Notes under the pieces: model-generated | The model's database searches: none | Seen by the model: the letters and a program-made list of their open reading frames with translations, nothing else | What the model was told of the DNA's origin: nothing | Position numbers and translations under genes: made by a program | NCBI GenBank assembly: GCA_030323885.1 | Contig: CM059199.1 | Coordinates: 74,051,050-74,115,049, forward strand | Length of the DNA stretch: 64,000 nucleotides | DNA from: Branchipolynoe longqiensis | Lineage: Eukaryota; Annelida; Polychaeta; Phyllodocida; Polynoidae | Reading direction: 5' to 3' | In this document: positions 12,401 through 24,400 of the stretch, in pieces | Layout: each line of letters opens with the position of its first letter | How positions within the stretch are numbered: the first letter of the stretch is position 1

Positions 12401-15400
12401 ATGCATGTGTGTGTCTGTGCCTGTGTATGTGTCTATCTTCTACATGTGACTGTTCTCATGTCATAAAGTGCACGGCTGTTGAGGGAGTGCACAGACTGAA
12501 CCCAGGACCCTTAAGCCGAAGCCCCCCCCACCTCCCTCCCGGCTCATAACCTCAGATTAATAACACCTTAATTGTACTTTTAGTCTGCCTCCATCTTTGT
12601 GAATTACTAATCAGTTTCTACACACCTCATCCACTGTTCATTGGTGGGTACAAATAGAAAGGGCCCTTTTTAAGTTGTACTTTCAAATTTCCAGATCGTC
12701 GCACTGGACTTCCTGGCAATGAACCTTCAAATACACCTTTCATGTAACTTTGATAGCCTAAAGATTAACAATGGTGTGCACATGAAAACCTACTGTGGCC
12801 CCACCTTACCACTAAGGTTATGCTCATCTGGGACAGACATGTCTCTCACATTTACATCTGATATCATCACTTCCTACTACAGATTTAAGGTAGGAATCTT
12901 GTACAATCCATGAAATAACACCCTTATGATGTGTGTATGTGGTTAATTAATTGAATAATTTGCAAATGGTTGGTTTGCAGCAAAGACCCTATAATACTAA
13001 GACGGCTCACTCAGCCTTTACTGTGTAATCAAAATGATCAAACCCACCACTTGGCATGCTGGCTGTTCTCTTGGTTAAATAGTTGCTATATTATATGTAT
13101 AGATGTATATATGAATGTGAATGATGCGTGATGATGGTGATGATGCTGATGATGATGATGTGTATTTGTTCATAGCAATTTCATATTGATGTGTATTCAT
13201 ACTTACCTATCTCATGCATGTTTACATATGAAACACCAACCAGCAGCCGGGCTGATCAAATCCACCACAAGGTGGCACTGCAAAATTGACATTACCATGG
13301 GAGAGATAGGGAGTGAGCCGTCTTAGTATTATAGGGTCTTTGTTTGCATGGAGTGATGGATGAGCGCAGACTTTCAGAAGAGCAGTGCCTCAGTTGACAA
13401 AAGGGCACTCCCCAAATATTTATTTAAGAAAATGAAAACGTTTTGATTAAAATTGCATTTTTGAAGTAGAAAAAGGGGCAATGCTAAGGGGTGCTAGAAT
13501 ATGTATGGATGAGTGGAAGTCAGCCTGAGCTAAGGCCAAATCATTAAAAAAAAGAGTTGATGATCGTCCTTCTGATCACACAAATCTGGGTCGGACGGGT
13601 GTTTTTTATTTTATTATATTTCTTTCTGTACTATTTATATTATTACACAGTGAATTTAACCTTAGCACATAGTGAACATCCGGCAAGTAGAGAAACAATA
13701 ATGTTACTGAGTAGAATATATAATAAACACTTTACAAGTGATTTAATAAGGTAACTTACTGCCGGACCTGAATTTAGCTAGGTAGTGGTATTAGAATTAG
13801 CATTAGACTATGACCATCAATTAGCATTAAACTATGACAATCAGTACCAGATGGAGAATAAGTGTTTGGCTGCATCCTAAATGATATTTGCCAAACAAGT
13901 TATACCTCAGATATCACACAGTTATAGAAGTTTCAATTTTGGAAGTCAAATATTTGAATTAACAGTAGCAACCCTCTTTTTCAATATTGTTTTCATTTAT
14001 CCAACATGAAATACAGATTGATTCATATCCTGCTGAGTAATATCTAAATTCTATGCTAGCCAGCAGCACTTTTAACAGTTTAACAAAAGAACTGATTTTT
14101 TTTAAAGAAGGGGCAGGCGATTTTTCAGGCACGGGCAGGGACAATCACTATTTTTGTTTTGTTTGCCTAAGTGGTAGATAAGTGCACGGCTCTATGTCTC
14201 AACTTGCATGACAAGGGCATATATAGAATCCAGGTTATAAATATTTGCTTGATTATTTACTTATTATGCTTATAATCAACATCTCCAAGTGTATGTTCCC
14301 TTTCTTGCATGCAGATACGATACAGTTTCCTGCCTGCTGGTAAGTTAAAAGGTTGTTTCTTTGTTTGTTGTTTTATGTCGTATCAACATCTAAAGTCATT
14401 TCAGGACGGAGAGTTACAACCTCTTTTCAATAAATACTACAATACAAATGCATACCAGAAATAGTGATGCTTAGCAGAGTTACTGTTTATTGATCAAAGT
14501 AAATTCACAACCTAATTAATGCACATTCCCTCTCTTTAGGTGCAGAATGTCTCATCAACATCACATCTGATAGTCAAGTTCTCTCCACTTATAACCGACC
14601 ATATCAGTATGCTGATAATACGGATAATGTATGGCATATCACAGCACCGTTCGGACACGTATGGACATTTATAGGCTATTTATAATGTTATTATTGAACA
14701 ACACAAAGCTGATCTCAATTTAAAAGTTGGTATATTTTCCCCTGACAAATTTAGGTTATGTCTTTGTTGTACAATGTGAGGTCTAAGATGTGGGACTCTA
14801 AGTCTTAATATGTGTGGTGGGCAGGATGGCAAATTAGAGTTTTTTATATATATAATTGGCTGGTCCTGTCCTGGTTTGTGTCCTTTCCTGCTCCTGTGTT
14901 GGAGTGAGAATGTCTGCGGAGCACAGCCTTATATAGGCCGAGAGCGGATGTAAGGCACCAGCAATTTTAGTTCCAAAAGACTCAAGGGGGGGGGGGTGCT
15001 AGTGTCATTGGTTACAGAGCGGGAAATAAGCCACTAGATGGCATATGTGTTGAATCACAAGATATGCTACAGAGAGCAGCATCAGTGTCAACAATGAAGT
15101 ACAAAAGAACAAGGAGTTAGAGAATAACAGGGTTAAATCGAATAGGTTACTCGCCACACATAAATCCATCAGTTTGTGTCAGTAATAAAGCAGGTAGTAT
15201 ATGCAAAGAGTCCAGAATCAGGGTGCAGAGGATCCGAGTTTGAGTAGTCAATTATGCATGTTCCAGCCAACATGAACAATTGAAATAATTACATGTTTAA
15301 TTACAGTAAATGAAATAACCAACATATATGGTAAACCTTAATTAATGATAGGAACTGGTGCGTTTATTCTACCTGCATGGTTATCTAGGTGAATGCTCTT

Positions 15401-18400
15401 TTCTATCAGGAACATCAAATATATAAATCTGTATTGAATACACAAAATGTGAGATTTAATCAAAGTTAAATATGGATATCTCAGTTTGCATTTCTGCCAC
15501 TTCTTGACAAGGTAAACTTGTCAACAAATAATAATTACTAAGCGGAATTTTGTAATCATATTTTGTATATTGAACTCAGTTATGAGTTCACTTTCGAGAC
15601 CGATTCATGAAAGCTCTTGATCTGCCCTTCAACCTCTGCCTCTCTCTTTGTGTCTCTTGGAATAATGTGTTGTGACACTCCACTTATCACTCTGTCTTTT
15701 ACTTTAGGTGATCAGGATTACTCTTACACCTTATACTTTCTTCGATGTTGAGGGCTCAGTTGGCTGCATCCATGACTATCTCACCTTCTACGATGGACAA
15801 TCAATAAACGCTAATAGTATTGAACGGCTGTGTGGTCAGTTACCAACCGTAAACATTATATCAACAAGCAACCACCTATATATTGTCTTCCACACGAATG
15901 ATCACAACACTGGAGCTGGATTCCGGCTCCTAATTGAGTTTCGGGTGGCTATCACCACCACAACTACCACCAGAAAGACACCAGGACCTTGTGGTGGACA
16001 ACTTCATGGAAATTCAGGAGAATTGCATTCTCCAAACTTTGGGACATCAAACTATCCAAACAATGTAGTATGCATATGGAATATCAAGGTTGCCATAGGT
16101 CAAGTAGGTAGTCATTTTGATTCAACAAAACAAAGAAAAGAATAAGTGTATATATTGTGTTCATGATAGTATAAATAATATTCACTGAAGTATTGAAATA
16201 TGTGTGTTATATGCTTTGATATGGATACATACTGTGCAGATTACACTTATATGATGGATCCCTCCATATGGTCATGTACCCTGATGGTATGTAAGTAAAA
16301 AATAAATGCATGCAATTTCTGTTAATCAGACAATGTTTTATTTGATTTTTAGATCAAACAGAATGCTTGTTTAAAATATACTTGTATGGAAAAACTAGCC
16401 ACCCAACTCGCCATTCCAATTTATTCATATAGCAGTTACTGGTAGTAGAGAGATTCTTCCCCTTCCCCTCACCATTGCATACTCGAAGCATGACCCTTTA
16501 TCCTGTTGGTATACGATAACTCTCATGAGAACCAACAAGTCGTTTCTCCTAATAGGATATCTTCCATCAACATCCCTACACACTTACCCATAAAACAATT
16601 TGGTGTATGTAAATAATGCATGTATTTCCTTCATAAAGACAAGTAATGAAACCAGCTACAAATTCCAGTAACTGATAAGAAGAAATATATATTGGAAAAC
16701 CCCAAAATAGAAGTAGAATCATCGCACAAATTAGATTAACATAACTATGTAGTGTGAATCTACATACTTGACTTCATAGGGCCTCCTGAATGCTTGTCTT
16801 CAGATTATTCTGTTAGAGTTCCACGCTTTGAATCTGGAGGATGTCCCCGGGTGTATATTTGATTCAATTTACACGTATGATCGTAACACTGCAAGTGGAC
16901 ACTGGCTTTCACATTACTGTGGAAACAGAAATACAAATCTACCATCGATTCGTTCAACTGGCCGGTATCTGACAGTGAAGTTTACTTCTGATTTCGTGGA
17001 CGGAGAGCCAGGATTCAATGCTACATACAGAAGCATGCCACGAATAACTGGTGAGGACCATGTTTCTTCTTGTTTTATTCTTTATTTAATACAAACCATA
17101 TTGAGGATAAGGCCTCCTAACCTCAAAGGTATGCCAGTAATATATATATACAGTAAAACCTCTCTAAATCAACTTTAAATGGTCCATTTAGAGACGTGGT
17201 AGGCTTAGGGAGTTTTTCTATCATTACAATTGTATTCTATGGGCGATCGCTTGGGATCCAAATAAAGGGATCGACATATGGTAGTGGTCGATCTGTGGAG
17301 GTGGTCAGTTAGAGAGGTTTTACTGTATATATAGCTGTTGGCACAGTTCCGGAGGGTCCAATTCCTCTGCCACCCAGACTAGATAATCACCACACCCTGC
17401 TTATTACAGGTGAAGAAGGGCTTAATACAGTGTAACCCCGTTAAGCCAAACTTGAAGGGACCTAGAAATTTGTTTGGATTAACCGATGATTGGTTTAACC
17501 GAGCTTTGGCTTTGACTTTTGAATAAGTGTGTATTGCACATATGTACGCTAACATACAATGTATGTGGACACTTTGATTTTTGTTTATTTTATGTATGTA
17601 CTGTATATCCCTGTTAAACCAAGCTCGGTTAAACCAAACGATCAGTTAATCACAACTTTTTTCGGTGGTCCGGAAAAATACTACCATTTATCATATAAAA
17701 AAGTTAGTGTGGTCATAGATGACCTTATAACCACATGAAAGTTTGGTTTAGCCATACCGGAGTGGCCTGGGTTCCGACAATTTTGTTTGGATTAACCAAT
17801 AATTTGGATTCACCGACTTTGTTTTAACCAACTTTTGTATATGATAAATGGTAGTATTTTGCCGGGCCGCCAACAAAATGTTTGGATTAACTGATTGTTT
17901 GGATTAACCGAGCCTGGTTTAATGGGGTTATACTGTACTGTCCATATATAGGACAAATTCTTGAGTGTGAATGACAATGTGCATGCCCATAGTTAAGGTT
18001 TGGGCTGGTGGTGGCTCCAGCGGTCCCAGGATGGAAGGAATGGAGCAAATACATTGTGAATAGTAAGTGGCACTAAATGGATAATAATAAATTTGCTTCT
18101 AAGCATCTATGCTTACATAGTGCTTGTGTATCACATATATACACTGTCTTCAAATGCATGAAAGTCTAACTTTGTAATGAGATGGTGTTTTGACAAAAAG
18201 GACCATGCTGAATAAGAAGTAAATCTTGTTTTATTTAACAACACCTCTAGAGCGCATTGGGGGTGGGGGGGGGGGGAAGCCCCCACCCAACCCAACTGGC
18301 AGGGGAGGGGGCTTCCACACAGACACTCAACTCCTGCCACTGGCCAACCAATCACACAGCCACAGAATAAAAGCACCTCCACACCAGAGCACCAATCAGA

Positions 18401-21400
18401 TCACAAACTGGAGCCCATGTCTCCACCCCATCTAGTGGTCAGTCTGCAACAGCCTCTCTGACTGACCACACCTACAAACCTCTTATTCAACGATGTCACG
18501 ACAAAGATCATCAGCCAACAAGAGGGGCCGTGGATGCCCAGTCAAGGCCAGCACTCAGAAAGGCGCATCTACAATGCTACTCATACAACTCAGGGACAAC
18601 CAACCGGAGAAGCATAGCACACTCCGGATGCAGCTCGGAGACAGCCTGCAATCCCAGGGCGTTGTTAGCAGCACGCCCCGGTATGGAGCCAGCAGGTGCA
18701 ACACACATGACACCTCCAGTGGGACTGACAGCGAATCGGGCGACTCCTACCCGGAGCCCGGGCAACAGCAATCATGCCTGATGGCTCAAAAGCAAACGGA
18801 CGAGGCCAGACTGGACCGACGGCTGAGTTACATGGAGCAGAGGATGACCACACGCATGGAAGCAAAGCTGGAGGCCATGCAGATAGCCATTCAACAGCAG
18901 CTGGAGGACACTGCCCCACCAGCACACGCACGGGCGGCCCCCAGGGAACAGTCACCATTACCGGCACCCAGACACGCACAATCACCACCAGGACGGCAAA
19001 GGGATAATCCCCAGGACCGGCACGGGAGGCCACACAGGGCACCGCCGGCCCCCCCAGTCCAGCAGCCCTCCCCAGACAGGCGGAGGGGTGAGCCAAGACA
19101 GAACATGTACCCGCAGCTGCCTGAAAAGGCGGGCATACGCAGGAGGTCGAACAGCAGAGGTCGCGCCCAAAAGTACTGGGAGCGTGACGACCAACTGGAG
19201 GAGGACGCCATGGACAGATACCAGGCCACATACAGATGTCTTGAAGGTAGGAGGGCTATTCTCCATGACATGTTTATTACGAACCCAATATCAAAGCCTT
19301 ACATGTATCTGAAACGCCCGGGGTGCAGCTCATTGGTGCAAAAGCTGGCAGCGCGCACCACACTGCCAGAGCGAGAATACATGCGCTCATACATGGCACC
19401 TCTAGCGGATCAGAAGGCATACAACGGCCGTGACTTTCCACACATGTTCGAAGATCTCAAGTGCATAACTGACGACTGCACGCATAAACCATGGCCCGCG
19501 GTGAGGGAATGGTCGCAAAACATAGTTGACATGGTCGAGAAGGAGGAAATCGGCTGGCACAACTGCCAGGAAATCAAAAATGACCATGCCACATTCTGCA
19601 CCGCCCAGAACAGCTACCCTACCCACAGCAGGGACGACCGCGGGCCAACAACAGTAACCGACAAGACCGGCAGGGGGTGCATCGAGGCAGAGCCCCATGA
19701 GCGGCCGTGCACAGTCTTCAACTCGGGCAGACGCTGCAACCAGAAGCAGCACCATCAAGACGGTCCACAGGATGTGGTGGACGCGTGTGCATACTGTTTC
19801 AAAACATACCAAGTCTACTATGAGCACACAGAGCAGCAATTCCGGAAGAAATCCCGTGACAATGTAACAAAAAACTAAGGACGGGGGGCATCCACAGTGG
19901 CAATATCATGGAAACCCCCAAACAACGGATAAAAAATGCAGCAACCAGAACGGGATCGCCCATCGAACACCCGCACACGCACAACGGCAGTGGAACCAAT
20001 ATTCCTGAAACGAGGGGAGTTAAGGTCATGCCACAAACACATGAAAGCGAAAAAGGAGGCAACAGACAATCGGGGCAAAATGTTAAAACAAGACCCCCAG
20101 CAACACAACAACACGCAACACCCACTATCACAGGCCCCGCCCTGACATCAAAGGCACCATACAACTCCAAGCCCGAACCAACATCACCGATGATCCAAGC
20201 GGCAAGCATAAAGGGTGTGTGGGCGGGGGTGATGTGGGTGGCGGCCCCACAATGGGACACAACGACGACACAAACAACGTCATTGACTTTGATATCATAC
20301 GCCACCACAGTGCCCAGGATGCAGCGATATTACAGAACAGCCGCATAGACCCCAAGCCAGGGGCATTCAGCCAACACCGCTACCAAAACTGGCCAGAACC
20401 ACGAGATGGAATAGACGACGCGATTGCCACCATATACACAGCAGTAAAGTGCACTGGACTGCCCAATGCCATCTCAGCCCGTTGACATGTCCCAATCGGA
20501 CTCAACATAAACGAATGGAGAAACAATATATCCGGCGTTGACCATCCCGACCATCGGCAGCTAATAGATTTAATGGACTATGCATTCCCACTAGGATATA
20601 TGGGACCTAGATCCAACACCTCCCAAACACTCAACCACCCCAGTGCAACCCAGCATCCAGCAGCAGTGGACAACTACATAGCCAAGGAGGTTAAGTTGTG
20701 GAGCCATATATGGCCCATACAAACAAACTCCTTTTATTGAATGGTTTCATGTATCGCCATTAATGACTCGTGAGAAATCAGACCCAACTAAACGATGCAT
20801 AATAGCTGATACATCATTTCCTAGAGTCACTTCAATCAATGCCTACATAATTAAAAATACTGCACTCGGCCACACAAGGGAGCACTGCCTCCCAACAGTA
20901 GATGCCTTCACAAAAGAGTTGAGGGAGGCAAGGGGAGCTTCATGTTCACGATGGACATAAGCAGGGCATACAAAAACTTCAGGTCCTGCCCCCTTGACTG
21001 GCCCCTCCTGGGCACAAGATGGCGAGATGGATACTACCTCGACACATCAGTACCATTTGGCGCCCGAGGATCCAGCTGCCATGTACAAAGAGTTGCCGAG
21101 GCCATAGTCTACATACTGTGAGAGAGGGGTATAAGAGCCACAATGTACCTCGATGACCTCATTGTAGTAGCAAGTGACAAGCAGACATGCCAAAGACATT
21201 TCCGGATAACACAACAAATATTCAGCGACCTTGGGTTACCCGAAGCAGTCGAGAAGACACAACAGCCAGCCACAAAAGTATGATGGCTGGGCATATCCAT
21301 TAATGGCCAGGACATGACCCTCTTACAATGCCGCGAGATAAAGTCAACAGCACCATCACACTCGTACGCACAACAGCAGCCAGGGAACATGTAACACGAA

Positions 21401-24400
21401 AACAGCTGCAGTCGCTCCTGGGGAAGTTACAAATGTGTCCAACCGGCCCGGCTGTTTGTCGGACGACTCCTCCGCGCCCCACGCAGCATGACCAGCAACC
21501 ACGCGGCAGTCACCGATGAGATGAGGTGGGACCTGGCCTCGTTCCCAGAGTTCATCCACGCCTGGAATGGGACATCACTACTACCGACAAATCAGTCTAC
21601 TACCAAAATAGTGGTCGATGCATGCATGGGAGGCATCAGTGAGGCAGACAGAAAAAGGACCTACTCCGCCCAACTAGCTGACGACACATGGAGGCAGCCA
21701 ACATCCTTGTGGCACTCCACACATTAGCTAAACACGAATCGGCTGGAGGACACGTCCTAATAAACTGTGATAACACCACTGCAGTTCAAGAACTAGCAAT
21801 GGGCCGCAGCCATAACTCACGGCAAGCCATGAACAACATTTGTATAATGTAGAGGCACATACCTGGTGACCAGAACGAGCTCGCCGATGCACTCAGCAGA
21901 GCACACATAAGCCACATACACCATAACAATGTCATTAGAATATGCACTGCTAGAAACATAAAGCCAGTAATCCCCATCATAACTGCATACCAACAACTTG
22001 ACCCTCTCACTCCACACAGATCCAGCCTACACCAGGCACCTGGGCGAATTACCGCACAACCGTCAATGCATGACATACGGGGTGGCGCCGCTCCAGCCGA
22101 TGCCTCTCGAAGTACGTTGCTGGCTAGAGGAGCTAGCGGGCTGACAGTGCCCATCCTCTGTCGCCAACTCCGCATCACACCTAGGGATGTACCTCCGCAT
22201 CCAGGAGGCCTCCACACAGCCAGTCGACCACATAACGGTGCGACTGGCCCCTCGATGCACTGAGACAGTCAAAATCACACACGGTCATGAGGACTTATTG
22301 ACCTTATACATTGGTCGTAATGCTCGCATTGCGTTTGATGCGAGGCGAGGAAGGACCCGCCCCCTTCCCTCCTCCGGCCGTTGGGCCCTTGCGCAATCTC
22401 CCGCGCTTCCCTCCCTTAAAGCAACCCCACCTGGCCGCTTCAAGCCACTCACCCTCCCGCCTCCAGCCATGATACTCCTCCGGACCATTTTTCTTTGGCC
22501 TACACATGCTGGCCCTACACACTCCGGCCTACACACTACAGCCCTACATCCACACCACGCACACCACGCCGCTCCACATCATGCCTGCCGGAAAGGGTCG
22601 AGGTCGACGCGCCGCACGTAGGTCGGCACAGAGGATCTCCGAGGCCAGCTCGGCCCTATCATCCATGCCCTCCTCGCCCCCGAGGGCCGCCGCCCCCTCC
22701 TCGGGCGAGGCCTCCTCAGACTGGGCATGCAGTCGACCCTCCACGAGATGGTGAAAGCTCTCGAGCGCCTATCTGCAAGGTTTGACACACTCGACGGCCA
22801 AGGCACCCAGTCAGTCGCTCCCGCCTCCGCGACCCGGCTGAGCAGACCTACGCTGCTCCTGCTGCCTCCTTGCCTCTGGCGCCCCGCGCCCACACAGTAG
22901 GGGGGGGCCTTCCCACCTCCGCCGCCCCTTCTCCCGGGGACGATTCACCCCCAATACGAGAGGTTCACCAGGAGCGCCCCCTCATCGCAGCCACTGCCCC
23001 CGGCCCTAGGAGCAGCGCCGCCCCCTCTACACTCCCGCAATCCTGTCGCCCACACCTCCACCTCCGCTGCCGACGCCGTCCGAGAAATACTCAACTCAGC
23101 CGAGACGCAGCACGCGGGGCACCGAAAAGGTATTTCGCCCCACTATATATTTCCTTGTAACCTGATCAAGCGAGGGGCGGAGAGGAAGGCGGTGAAAAGA
23201 GGGGAGGCGAGTAAGGATGAGTATGCTGGAGGCTCTCCCCGCCTTCCCCGCCCACTCCCTCCCGGGCCTCAACCACCACGCCCTTACCGTCCACCGTGAT
23301 AACCTCGTCCACCCATGGCCTACCGTCCAACGGTACTCTAAAACCGTCTTCACCTGGATCGCGGACAGTAGGCTGCCCCACGGATGGCACGATCCCATCG
23401 CGATCAACATGCTCCGCATGGAGGCACTAACCACCCTCGCCGGTTCTGCACCCGCCCCCACTCGCCCCACCGACCCTGCCCGTCCCAGAACCCAGACATG
23501 TTCCCAACCTGATACGTGGATCCCCTTCAACCGTGAGACCCATGGGTCCCCTTGCCCCGCATGGAACCATGACCCCGCCTCCTGTGACCGGCTGGGGGTG
23601 GGCGAGACCCATATGGAGGGGGCGGCGAGTCATCAACATGCATGCGCGTACTGCGCCGATGTTAGAAAAATCCTCACCATTCACTCGGAGGCCGTGTGCC
23701 TCAGCAAGAGAGGCCGTGAACGCGGGGCCCCTGCGCCCGCGGCGGATTTTTAATCCGCCGTGCCCTCCAGCCCGGCCCGGAGGGACCCAGCTGGCCCCAC
23801 CCAAGCCCTCTTGCGCCCCCCACACACCCACAACCGACCCTCCTCTCATCTCGCCGCTACCAACCCCGACCCGGGCACCAAGACCCGAACCGGAAACGGC
23901 CCGCTCTGCCCCCTGCGGCGACGCAACCACCATACCCGGCATCACAGGGACCCCCTGCACCGCCTACCATGACCAGACCACCACCCACCGTGACTGCACA
24001 GATCCTCACTCAGACCACCACACTCCATCCAACCGTCCCACTGCTTTCATCCATGCCGACCACCCGGCCACGATACACCGCGGTCAGACCACAGGCCCCG
24101 CCTGTGAACTAGCCGCCACAGCCGCCCCGGCGGTCCCCCACGCCACCCACGCCGCCCACACCACCCATGCCACCCCCCCCCCCCCCCCCCCCCCCCCCGG
24201 AAGCGGCCGGCCTGCACCCGGTAGCCCCTCAGCCTGGCCCGCCAGCTAGCGGCCAGGACCAAAACCACAACCCTCCCCACGCCACTCTCCCCCGGCACCC
24301 ACCCCGCCGCAGGCACCGCCAGCGCCTCACAACCTCCCCAGGTGACACAGCCTACCTAACCCACCTTTCCGGCCTCCCCCCGACGCCGAGAACGACACCC

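Larger units (their letters stand above)
18281..22310 (+). mobile_element. DIRS/Ngaro-type tyrosine-recombinase retrotransposon D2, 3' part missing
   Basis: Order: 5' noncoding repeat (18281-18490, also found inverted at 38375-38586), open gag frame, degenerate RT-RNase H. The sequence stops being recognisable near 22300, directly before the start of D3. No recombinase gene remains. D3 may have inserted into or next to D2, or D2's 3' end was deleted. It lies inside the last CUB intron in sense orientation. Confidence 0.78.

Noticed and set aside
11895..12549. Cys/Met/Val-rich and His-rich ORFs
   Set aside because: By-products of the TG-rich array.
22285..24316. Many minus-strand ORFs in the GC-rich D3 region
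   Set aside because: Shadows of GC-rich plus-strand coding and Pro-rich sequence. No domain is recognisable.
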